Source: Conus ventricosus (Eukaryota; Mollusca; Gastropoda; Neogastropoda; Conidae). Taken from it: a stretch of DNA of 64,000 bases. The translations under genes were made by a program, and so were the position numbers. How positions within the stretch are numbered: the first letter of the stretch is position 1; the number at the start of each line of letters is the position of its first letter. Positions 25,901 through 35,634 of this stretch are shown here, piece after piece. The notes beneath the pieces are model-generated. The model worked only from the letters and a program-made list of their open reading frames with translations, was not told the origin of the DNA and did not search any database. The stretch lies in NCBI GenBank assembly GCA_018398815.1, contig CM031615.1, positions 47,487,020 to 47,551,019 on the forward strand, written 5' to 3'.

Positions 25901-27204
25901 TGGTGGTGGTCTGCACTCTCTTGTTTGCACTTCGGTTTCTTTTTCACTAGCCTGGACTTTAATTCGTCCTTTATTTTCTTCTTTGGCCTGAAAGTGAAAT
26001 CATTCACACTTTGGTTCTTGCATGATCTGCAAATGCAAACAATGTGGGGATTTTTCTTTTTCTTTCATTTTTGTTCCGTTTGTCTGGAAAAGAAAACTGT
26101 CCAAAAAACGTAACAGTTCTGGTCTGATGCGTACTTTATCTAAAGTGTCAAATAATGCGACACTTTTTCTAAGTGTTTTCCCACTGTTTGAATATGTTCC
26201 TAAGTGCTTGCATTCTCCTTTGAAAGAGTCATACTAGTCAGTGGACTTCATAATAAAAAAACTTTTTAACTTCACTGAACGACTTTACTTTGACCTGAAG
26301 AAATAAAACTATTTTAAAATGGAATTCAAAAGCTCTTACACCGGAGATAACATCAATTGCAAAAAAAAGAGACGATGTTTGAAAAAAAAAAAACTAACTA
26401 ACAAAAAACAACCTTACAGGTGGAAAGAGAAAAATAAATGCAGGAAAACTTGGACTATAAAAGAAAAAAAAATCATGAAAAATAACAACCTTTGAAGGGA
26501 AGGAGAAAGCCTGTTAATGCTCCCACCAATATAATAATTTTTATGAAATATCTGAAGTGAGGCATAGGTCAATTGTTTTTGTTCTTAAAAGTCTTTGGGG
26601 TAAGAAGGGGTGGGGGAGAAAATATGAAATAGACCTCCCCCGCGCCCCCACCCCCCCCACAACACACACAGGAGACCGTCCAAAAGCTGTATTATGAAGC
26701 AAAGGCAGAAAAAATGTTTAAAAAAAAAACACAACAACACACCAACCTTTGAAGAAGAGAGGGATGGGGATGTTACAAACTACATGTCTTAGCAAAAGAT
26801 AAGAAGATAAAGTTTCTCCCCGGAGAAAGCACTGTGAAGATCTGGGAGGAGACTAAATTTTCCAGACACCAACATTCTTTGACTGAAGGTACAAGAATTT
26901 GAATTGCGATTCTGATTAACAAAAGAAAAAATTTTGTAGTGAAAAGGGTAAGGAAAAAAAAAAAAATCCATATCCTGAGCAGTTAAAATCTCTGACTACA
27001 AACTTCTATCAAGAACCCGTGTTTAAAAAAAAAAAACATTGGTTGGCCATTCAAAAGAAGCGTAATAATCGCTACCTTAAAAACAATTGCTTGGTGACTG
27101 CCTCTTTCAATCCAGCGACTGCATTTCAATTTATTTTTTATCCTTCTGGGGGTGAGGGGTAGGGGTGGTGGGTTGGGGCAATGATTAAACAAAAAAAAAA
27201 AAAA
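22901..27204. other. Noisy non-coding sequence, copy A
   Basis: Tracks 43,405-47,300 of copy B, with homopolymer and single-base differences. Contains a G-rich run at 24,453-24,470 and several poly-A/T tracts. No gene supported. Confidence 0.55.
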
Positions 27205-27494
27205 TTATAAGCTTTTATTATAGTTTAAATATGTTAGTATTATTAAAAAATTATAATATATAGAGTGAATATAAAAAAATATAAAAATACTTTTCTAATT
27301 ATAAAAAATTTTAAAATTATATATTTTTTTATTTTTATCTAGGTAAAATTATAAAAAATTATTAAATTTTTAATACAAAATTAATATTTAGATATAAAAT
27401 TTTATAATTTTAAAAATATTAGATAGAATAATTAGTTTTTATATAATATCTATAAAAAAAAATTTAGGAAAAAAAAATTTTTAAAAATTTTTTA
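27205..27494. other. ~290-bp extreme AT patch absent from copy B
   Basis: The patch is almost only A and T, with no periodic unit. Copy B at 47,291-47,310 runs directly from the poly-A to ATAGCATTCATTCATTC, the words that flank the patch here. No terminal repeats or target duplication were seen, so a transposon is not supported. Confidence 0.7.
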
Positions 27495-28012
27495 TGAATA
27501 GCATTCAATCATTCTCCTACTACGATATTATTGCTGGAGGGTCAACATAATAAGGTACTAGGAAGTACATAAGCTTCACGGCACAGGTATTCTAAAGATT
27601 TATTGTTGCTCATGCACCTCAACAGTTTGGTGACGAGAAAAGTCATGAAGCTGAGACACTGTGGAGTTAATGCCAGGATATGGTCAATATTATCAACCTG
27701 CAACAAGATAATCACCATTGTCATAATAAAACGAGTTTTGTTTCCTTCATGGCCAAAGCGCAAAGCAACATCCTTGATTGTGAATGATCTCCAGAACGCG
27801 TACAAAACTCGAATTTTAAATGGCGCGGAAATCTCAAATTGACGGCAAACGTCACAAAACACCTGTTGTGGACACAGACAACATTGGGGCATGGAGGACC
27901 AAAACAAAACAAAAAATCTTTTACGGGCGAAACTTTATGGTTAAGATTTTGCTGGCACGAGGCTTCCACCGTATAATCACAGTAATCTCACTTTAAATCA
28001 CTCTTCTCATTT

Positions 28013-28870
28013 TCAAATTTTGGAGTCACAGTTTTTTCTTGTGTGTGGTGGTGGTTGTGTGTGTTGTGTGTGTGTGTGTGTGTAGTGTGGTTTGTGTGTG
28101 TGTGATGTGTGTGTGTTTATATGTGAGAATAAACCTTTAGACTGCCTGAACATTCGGAACAGTATCATATGCATAACACGTTTTATGTGTATTGAGTTTA
28201 AAGATGCAGGCAAACGTGTGCTGGTTATAGTCTAACCAAGACTGTGCTATGTATATTACTATTATGTTGACTTTCAAATGATGAAATAAATCTATTACAA
28301 AAAAGAAATAACTATCCTGGTAATCAAACAAAGAAATAAACGATCACTGTAATGAAAGAACTTAACGAATGTTGCTTGATCAGAACTCATGTGTATGACA
28401 ATAATCTGTAGGCGGTGCTCAGTGTGTGACGTGAGGTTGCATGCTTGTGTGTGTGGGCGAGTACACCAGTTGGTGGGTAAGGTAAGTACACATCGTGTGT
28501 GCATATGTGTGTGTGTGTGGTGTGTGTGTGTGTGTGTGTGTGTTGTGTGTGAGTGTGTGTTTCGTGAGTATGTGTGATGTTTTGTGGTGTGTGTGTGTGT
28601 GTTGTGTGTGTGGTTGTGTGTGTGTGGTGTGGGGTGTCTGTGTGTGTGTGTGTTTCGGGTGTATGTGTGTGTGTTTTCATTGTGTGTGTGCATGCATTGT
28701 GTGTGTATGTTCCGTGAGTGTTGTGCGTGCGTGTGCGTGTGTCATCATTCGTGTGTGTGCATGTGCAATGTGTGCGTTTGCGCACTACCAGGCTCAACAC
28801 CAGTATTCCACAGGCACAATGCGTGCACCTGCACACATACACACCTCATGTGTGTGCATTTTCAATGTTT
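28013..28870. repeat. Interrupted (GT)n arrays, copy A
   Basis: Two (GT)n-rich stretches (about 28,031-28,120 and 28,495-28,790), the noisy counterparts of 47,806-47,878 and 48,173-48,545. Open frames across them are low-complexity. Confidence 0.8.
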
Positions 28871-29275
28871 AAAACTCTGAATTTCTTAATAAGCCTGACA
28901 GAGGTCGGAGGGAGGGGAATCACGAGGAGAGAAGTCTCATGACATTCACACTGCCCAGGGGAAGTAAGGAGAGGAAAGGACTAACTGCTGTGGGTAGGAG
29001 CAAGATTAGGCAGAGGTTATGAGTGTGGTGCGTGTGTAGAGTGTTTGGAGCGATCACATGCAAAATTCATGGGAAATGCGTCAACATGAGGAGAAAAACA
29101 ACCAAAAACTAGATGTTCTTTATTTCATTCAAATGAAAGTACAGTCAAAGAGATAAGATAAGTACAGGCCCATCCTGGTCAGAAAAAAAGAGTAATAGAG
29201 AACTGTGGCTTTTAATGTTTCTGCAGAATTTCGAAATTAAGTTTTAGCTTCAAAATATACATAACAGCTCTTTCC

Positions 29276-29302
29276 AGAAAAGGCCCAAAATGATCCGTCC
29301 AT
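29276..29302. other. Junction between copy A and copy B
   Basis: Left of 29,275 the sequence follows 48,956 (AGCTCTTTCC). Right of about 29,303 it follows the interior of the LTR at about 8,300. The ~27 bp between match neither side. Confidence 0.75.
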
Positions 29303-29621
29303 CCTACTCGTGACGGGTCCACCTACGTGACGATACACGTGCCTTTCTGTCCGCCCACTGGAGAGCCCAGTGAATAGCCAGCCAGTGGTCGGACTGGACA
29401 CTCCTGAAACCCAGGACCGGCAAGTCGGCAACTCCTCGTCACTACCCCTCGGACATGCGAAACACTTCCTAGCACTCTCCCTCCTTCAGTATACGACTCG
29501 GGGTATCCCCCCGGGTGATGCCTGAATTCGCCACTTGAAGACCCAAGGAACGTGTTCTCAACAACAGCAACTACCCTTAATTTGCCTAAATGCTCGAGAA
29601 ACATTCGGCCGACTCATTACA
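29303..29621 (-). repeat. Partial LTR (5' LTR remnant) at start of copy B
   Basis: The last ~310 bp of the 6,998-8,606 LTR, ending CATTACA, followed by the CTGAC duplication (29,622-29,626) and the LINE. The rest of the LTR element is missing in copy B. Confidence 0.8.
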
Positions 29622-29626
29622 CTGAC

Positions 29627-30627
29627 TTTACTGATTTTAAAAGTGTGTCTCGATTTGGCACGCAGTTTCTGATGGGCTCGAGCTTTGGGGACCCGAAGGT
29701 CGTTGTATACCCGACGCTGAGCCCGTTTACGAACTTTGAAATTTGTTGGCAGTCTGAATCGAACCAGGGTGTTTTTGGCATTTGGAGTTTGTCGGAAGAA
29801 CACTGGAATACAGGCTTTAGCACATTGATCATGGTGTTAGTCAGAGATTCTGCTGGGTCTGGACTTGAAGAAAATCAGTGTCCTGGAATTCCTTAGAAAT
29901 AGTGGCTGCAAATAGATCCCAGTTTGCTTTCTTATAATTTAGATGTTGAGAGACAGAGACGTTTTCAGTTATTACGGGTTGTAAAAGGACAGGGAAATGG
30001 TCACTTCCGTGCAGATTGTCATGGACAGACCACTCATAGTCCAGGACCAGCGGGGGGTCACAAATCGACAAATCTAAACACGAAAGTGAACCTGTGGAAG
30101 AGTGGAGGTAAGTTGCAGATCCGTCGTTCAGACAACACAAATCCAAATCATAAAGGACATCCTCAATTAGCAGACCTCTGGATGACGTACTGACACTACC
30201 CCAAAGAGGATTGTGACCGTTAAAGTCACCCAACAGCAAAAAAGGTCGAGGAAGTTCTCCTATCAGACTGACAAGGTCCTGACGACAAACCGGGACAGAA
30301 GGTGGAAGATAAAGGGAACAGATTGTCACAGTCCTTGTGTAGAGTGACTCTCGCAGCTACAGCCTGAAGGGAGGTAGTCAGAGCGACCGGACTATACAGC
30401 AGAGTTTTGTGTATGAGAAGGGCAACACCGCCCGACAGTCCCAACGTGGATGGTTGTGCAGGTTTAGAAAGAATATTAAAGCCAGAAAGAGTGAAGGTCT
30501 TCTGGCTTTGAATTTGAGTTTCCTGAAGAGCCACGATGGAAGGTTTGATAGATTGACACAGAAGCTGCAGCTCCTCGAAGTTGGAATTTAGTCCACGGAT
30601 ATTCCAATGGAATATTGTACTATCCAT
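29627..30627 (-). pseudogene. LINE ORF2 N-terminus: AP endonuclease (copy B)
   Basis: Starts at the ATG of MDSTIFHWNIRGL, 24 bases after the ORF1 stop. Endonuclease motifs follow in order: WNIRGL, ALQETQ, GGVALLIHK, then after a frame change near 30,300 GDFNGHNPLWGS and GSDHFPV. These belong to the exonuclease-endonuclease-phosphatase fold that nicks target DNA for target-primed reverse transcription. The frame shifts at least once, and the sequence is cut by the LTR insertion before the RT domain, so it is not functional. Confidence 0.85.
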
Positions 30628-30651
30628 GGTGCAGAGGGCGAAAAGGAGAGA

Positions 30652-31964
30652 TCAGGTCATCTCCTCATCAACGTCTGCTTCTAATGGTGTAAATTTATTT
30701 GAGAGTTGTACCGGACCGTTTGCTTCTTCAGACCTGCTGGCAGACTTGCCAACAGGTGAAGAAGGTCTGGATTTGGGAGACGGTGGAGGTTTCTTCCTCA
30801 TCTCCACCATCTCCACACTGGGTTGAACTCCCTTGCCCGCACGGGCACTGCACAGAGGAGTTCGAGGCGGGAGAGCTGGTTTTTTAATCTGCCCAGCAGC
30901 AGATGTTATAGACTGCTGGGCAGTCTGAGGGGTGGCGGATTTTTTGCCTCCACCAGGGGCATTCACTTTGGGTTGGGAGGTGGTGGACCTGCTTCCACCA
31001 GAGTTTACAATTCTTCCTTGCATTGTCTTAAAAAAAATGAATTCATCAGTCTGGCAGCAGACTGACCGAGTGGGAACTGTGGGAACTGTCTTTACGGCCG
31101 AAGCATATGAAGAAGCTGTTGGCGCCTGACTGCCAACAACCTGTTTCCGGGCCTCAAAAAAGGAGATTTTCTTTTCAGTTTTTATTCTTTGTATTGTGGA
31201 CTCCTGCATCCAAACAGGGCAGTTTCGTGAAGAGGAGGGATGGTCGACACCGCAGTTAGCACAATGTGCCGGATCTCTACACGGCCCATCATGGGTTGCC
31301 TGGCAGCAAACACCGCACACCTCCTGCCCAGAACAGCGGTCTCTGACATGGCCAAACCTCTGGCATCTGAAGCACCTCAACGGGGACGGAACATATAACT
31401 GAACTCGAACATTCAAGTAACCGACTTTGATGACCGGAGGCAGCACAGGGTTGCAGAATGTCAGAAAGAGGGTGTTGGTGGCCACTCTTTCTGCACCTTT
31501 TTTGACCTTCACCCTATGCACCTCCGTCACACCCTGGGACGCCAGTTCCGTCTTGATCTCCGCCTCCGAGACACCTGTCAAATCTCGGCATCAAATCACC
31601 CCTTTGGACGAGTTCAATTGTTTATGGGGAGTCACCCTGATCTCCCTGTCCACGAGCTTTGTTGCCCTCAGCAGCTGTTCGGATTGTTTTTTGGATCTGC
31701 ATTGAACAAGAAATGAGCCATTCCGCAACCTTTTGATGGACTGAGGGTCACCTGCTAAACCTTGGAAGCCCTTCTGTATAGCGAAAGGACTCAGAGCTGA
31801 AATGGGTTTTTCCTGCTCCGTCCCTTCCACCACGAGCCAGGAAGCCCAGAATCCTGTCCTCTGTCTAACCTCGATATCCGAGTCACTGTCAGATTGAAAA
31901 TCCCCTGAAATAGGGGATGCTGCCTTCCTCTTCTTTTTGGGGGGATATTTTTAGAAAAAGCCAT
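30652..31964 (-). pseudogene. LINE ORF1: RNA-binding, zinc-knuckle protein (copy B)
   Basis: The start is placed at the ATG matching MALSKNIPPKKKRK of the right-hand copy; the stop is TGA at 30,652-30,654. After an N-terminal basic segment comes a fold-like region (FLVQCRSKKQSEQLLRATK), then zinc knuckles. The first is CFRCQRFGHVRDRC (C-x2-C-x4-H-x4-C); the last is CANCGVDHPSSSRNC. A Ser/Pro-rich tail follows. This layout is typical of gag-like ORF1 proteins of the I and Jockey groups, which coat the LINE RNA. A frameshift near 31,590 separates the first third from the rest. Confidence 0.85.
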
Positions 31965-32718
31965 GATTTATTTTATTGTATTTCATCTCTCCCTTACCCA
32001 CCCGCCTTGGAGTCCAACTAAGGGGCCAGGGCCAAGAATCACTGTCTTGACCCCTTCCAGGCTTCAGGAGAGACATACGACAAACAGAACGCTACTACCC
32101 CTATCCCCCCTGATCATGCTCAACTCCCGGGAACAGAGAGTTGAGCACTGCAGGGGTTCACTTGGCCAGCAGGGGAACTGCCTGTCTTGACCCAGCCCCA
32201 AGAAGGGGAGCCGATTAGTACACCCGGGCCAGAGTGTACTCCCTGTCTAGGAGAGGTCCGAGCCAAAGTGATGTGTTGAGAGCACTGGCCTCCTCAAGCA
32301 CTGGCCCTCTCAATCACCAGGATCTCATCCCCCTCCGACACAGGTCGCACCGCACGGCAAACGCGGCGGATCTTAAGGAGACCACAGAGAGAAAAAGAGT
32401 GTGGAAAAGAAGACTTGAAGGGAGATGAAGATAGAAAAGGGCCAAATAAGAAAGGCAGAAAACAAGAAAAGGGAAAAAGCGGGTTACTCTTAGTCAGGAT
32501 CCTCACCCTTAGCCTATCTGACATGGGAAGCCCTACCAGGGGCATCAACTCCTTACCACGTTACGCTTAGGCCAGACAGCATCTTTACCCCTCAGGCCTA
32601 GAAGCAGTTTGAAAAAAACAGCCTATCTCCAAGTATTGATGCCCCCGCCAGCAAAGCCTAAGGGATCACAGGACCACGCAAGCCCTCCGACCACGTCAAG
32701 GTTGCAACCCCCGGAGGG

Positions 32719-32962
32719 ACACACACATGTGCACACACATACATATATACATACACAAATACAGACACTTACATAACACACATACATAAATATATATACA
32801 CACAAGCATGCTTAAGTATGTATGCATGGACATACATACACAGAGAATAATAAATCAATATTCAAAAAATAAATCAATCTCTCTCACACACACATGTGCG
32901 CACGCGTGCGCGCTCACACACATACACACACACACATACACAACACACACACTCACACACAT

Positions 32963-32995
<33 letters not shown>

Positions 32996-33108
32996 AATAT
33001 ATCCACTTCAATGAAAAAAAAAGTAATTCAATCTCTCTCTCTAACACACACATACACACACACACACACACACACAGTTCAATACAAAAAATTCAATCTC
33101 TCTCTCTT

Positions 33109-33146
<38 letters not shown>

Positions 33147-33180
33147 ACACACACGCACACAAACACACACATCCACAATC
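32719..33180. repeat. CA and CT microsatellite block
   Basis: (CA)n with ACATAC variants at 32,719-33,000, (CT)n near 33,020-33,045 and 33,095-33,147, and (CA)n again to 33,175. It directly abuts the LINE 5' end. Confidence 0.9.
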
Positions 33181-33323
33181 ATGGATGTATATATACACAC
33201 ACTTAACCAAACAGATGTATATACACACACATAACCAAACAGCAGTGATGCAGACTTTTTATTTCTCAAACACATCTCAAGCACTGGCACTACACTGCAG
33301 TACACCAACGCCAGTCAACTCAC

Positions 33324-33423
33324 TTGGCATGTCCCAAAGCAGCAGCCAGGTGGACAGGGGTCACTCGGTCATCTCTGAGAGCGCTGGCACTGCCGCCTTT
33401 GTCCAGCAGCAGTTGCAGACATA
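33324..33423 (-). CDS. Ankyrin-repeat exon of a host gene
   Basis: On the minus strand the acceptor CTTGCCTTGCAG precedes, and the donor GTGAGT follows, a 100-bp open exon. It reads CLQLLLDKGGSASALRDD, then RVTPVHLAAALGHAK. The TPVHLAA core and LLLDKGG helix are diagnostic for ankyrin repeats. Its two leading bases complete the codon left open by the exon at 39,898-40,212 and give unbroken ankyrin spacing, so the two are probably consecutive exons of one minus-strand gene. The ADVNL.LKDG..PVH then GG then TPVHLAAA pattern resembles the N-terminal repeats of ANKLE1-type proteins, but that identity is only a suggestion. The next exon would lie outside the visible host sequence, beyond the LINE. 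Confidence 0.75.
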
Positions 33424-33832
33424 CTGCAAGGCAAGCAGAGCCTAGGGTCATGCATTAAGCTTTCACTACCAGGGCCTTCAAGACAGTGGACACCTCTGCC
33501 ACGGTTTAACACATCCCTGATCCCACTCTTTGGTGTGGGTGCACACCACAATGTCGGGCATACACACACACACACACAAAACAAAGAGTTTACTGTGTAA
33601 CATGGGAGGGAAAAAAAACTATGGTCAAAACACAGATAGATAGATAGGTAATGCCGAACAATTAAGTAGTGAGGGAAAACAAGTGCAGGCTAACAATTCT
33701 TCTGTCATTATAGCAATGACTTGGCAAAGATCTGAACTTTAAAAAAAAAAAAAGGGGGTGGTGGTGTTGAAGGTGAAAAAAATGGGAACATACAATTAAG
33801 AAAATATGTTATAAATATGAAAACCTTTCACT

Positions 33833-33975
33833 AGATATCAAGATAGATAGGTAGATAGATAGACAGATAGATAGATACGTAGATAAACAGACTGACAGAT
33901 AGATAGACAGACAGATAGACAAACAGATAGATAGACAGACAGACAGATAAACAGATGGACCTTAGACAGACAAAT
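33833..33975. repeat. (GATA/GACA)n microsatellite
   Basis: About 140 bp of GATA/GACA tetranucleotides with AAACAGA interruptions, ending seven bases before the gypsy 5' LTR. Confidence 0.9.
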
Positions 33976-33981
33976 AGGTGG

Positions 33982-34147
33982 TGTTATGTGTAACGGTTTT
34001 GTACGAAAACAAGGAGCGGCTAGCTCCGGAAGTTAGAGGTCTCTCTCTCTTGAATACATCGTAACGAGCATGGCGCCCTGTCTCTGACTGCTGTCAGAAT
34101 GAAGTGAGTCTGTTCTGATTTTATGCATGCATGGGATGCACGCAACA
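33982..34147 (+). repeat. Gypsy 5' LTR
   Basis: 166 bp with TGTT/AACA inverted ends. Nearly identical to 39,056-39,221, differing mainly in the first 20 bases. Such a short LTR is at the low end for the group. Confidence 0.92.
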
Positions 34148-34165
34148 TGGTGGCAGCGGTGGGAT
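34148..34165 (+). promoter_or_regulatory. Gypsy primer binding site, probably tRNA-Leu
   Basis: TGGTGGCAGCGGTGGGAT directly after the LTR. It is the complement of a tRNA 3' end ending GCTGCCACCA, as in several metazoan leucine tRNAs. The tRNA identity is from memory and less certain than the site. Confidence 0.75.
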
Positions 34166-34306
34166 AAGAAGAACTAATTAAAGTGCATTAGGCCAGCATG
34201 GAAAGTGCAGGAGATTATGAACACTTTGCAGAATTATAGGCTACTGAAACCGACTGAGTGGAAAAGAACTTTTTGTTGCAGGACGTGACGTCAACAATGA
34301 ACATTA

Positions 34307-34440
34307 CTAACTTGAGTAGTGTAGCATGTGCTGTTGGCTACTAACTTGAGTAGTGTAGCATGTGCTGTTGGCTACTAACTTGAGTAGTGTAGCATTTTGC
34401 TGTTGGCTACTAACTTGAGTAGTGAAGCAGGTGCTGTTTT
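34307..34440 (+). repeat. 34-bp tandem repeat in gypsy leader, four units
   Basis: Four head-to-tail units of ACTAACTTGAGTAGTGTAGC plus ATGTGCTGTTGGCT. The last two vary (ATTTTGC, GAAGCAGG). Lies between the primer site and the gag start. Confidence 0.9.
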
Positions 34441-34503
34441 TGGTGCAAGCTGCAAACGCTGAAACTGGGACTGAAACAAGTGACAATTTTTAAGTGACTC
34501 ACA

Positions 34504-35620
34504 ATGTCGAACGTAGGTGAACAGGAGGCAGCAGCACGGACTGCTGGGCCAGTTCCGGGCATAAAACCCCCAAACCCTCTAGTCATTGGCTCCAACCAAC
34601 AGAAAACTGGAAGTTGTTCAAACAGAGATACAAGACTTATGAACTGCTGGCACAACTAGATAAACAGTCTCCAGCATATCAAACAGCCATGCTCACTCAC
34701 TGTTTGTCAGACGAAGCACTCAAGGTGTACAACGGCTTTCACTTTGAGAACGAAAACCCACAGTCGCTCAAATCATGGCCAAATTTGACGAATTCGCTGT
34801 TGGACAAATCAACGTGACATACGAACGCTTTGTGTTCAACCAAAGAAAGCAAGAGGAGGGTGAAACATTCAAACATTTCTACTCGGCAGTCAGAAACCTA
34901 AGTAAGACATGTGACTTTTGCGAAAACTGCAGAGACTCCATGATACGAGACAAGATTGTTCTGGGAATCCATGACTGCAACACACAGACTGAACTGCTGA
35001 AGGCTAGGGACCTCAACTTGACAAAATGCGTAGACACATGTCGAGCAGCAGAAAACGCTACTCTACAGGGCAAAGCCATGAACTCTCAGGACAATCCCGA
35101 AGAGGTCCATAAGATGAAAACAGAAAACCGTACAGACACCATGATCAGAGAATGCAAATTCTGTGGCAGAAGACACCGACTGAAGAAAGAAGAATGCCCA
35201 GCCTGTGGCAAGACGTGCTTCCCATGCTCAGGAAAGAACCACTTCGGACGAAAATGCACCGGAAGCAAAACCTCAAAAAGAGAAGTGAATCAAGTGGAGC
35301 CAATAGAAGAAAACTCGTCAGACGACCAAGAAGGATGGGTCAACAGCATAGACCAACACAACAAAGACGTGAAATGCACAATGATAGTTCAAGGACAAAA
35401 AGTGGCATTCCAAATCGATACAGGTTCATCAGTGAATATGATCCCAGCAAAATACGCAAGAGACATTGAACCAACAGACAAGGTCATGAAGATGTGGAAC
35501 AATGCAAAAATGAAACCAGTTGGTAAAACCACGCAAAACATCACAAACCAAAGAACAAGAAAGTACACAGAGTCGACTTCATCGTTTTCGAGGACAATCT
35601 CACACCCCTGCTCGGACTGA
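34504..35620 (+). pseudogene. Gypsy gag and protease
   Basis: Starts at ATG 34,504 (MSNVGEQEAAARTAGP). Frames then change near 34,600 (ENWKLFKQRYKTYELLAQL follows) and near 34,780 (VTYERFVFNQRKQEEGE). The nucleocapsid has CFPCSGKNHFGRKC (C-x2-C-x4-H-x4-C) at about 35,218-35,259, preceded by a Cys/His cluster. The protease motif AFQIDTGSSVNMIPAKYA has its aspartate at 35,417-35,419. Gag packages the element RNA, and the aspartic protease cuts the polyprotein. Protease sits in the same frame as the nucleocapsid; the junction to pol is another frame change near 35,540-35,600. The breaks could be mutation or residual sequencing indels. Confidence 0.88.
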
Positions 35621-35634
35621 AAACTTCGCAAGAA

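Larger units (their letters stand above)
29627..32718 (-). mobile_element. I/Nimb-type LINE 5' half (copy B)
   Basis: Contains a 5' UTR, ORF1 and the endonuclease part of ORF2. Its 5' end, CCCTCCGGGGGTTGC at 32,718, coincides with the 5' end of the complete element at 56,367, so this copy was also full length at its 5' side. It is cut at the CTGAC site where the LTR element inserted. Confidence 0.88.

Noticed and set aside
29130..29165. GAGATAAGATAAG near 29,140 and 48,833, like a LINE tail repeat
   Set aside because: The conserved tail block does not follow, so it is chance similarity.
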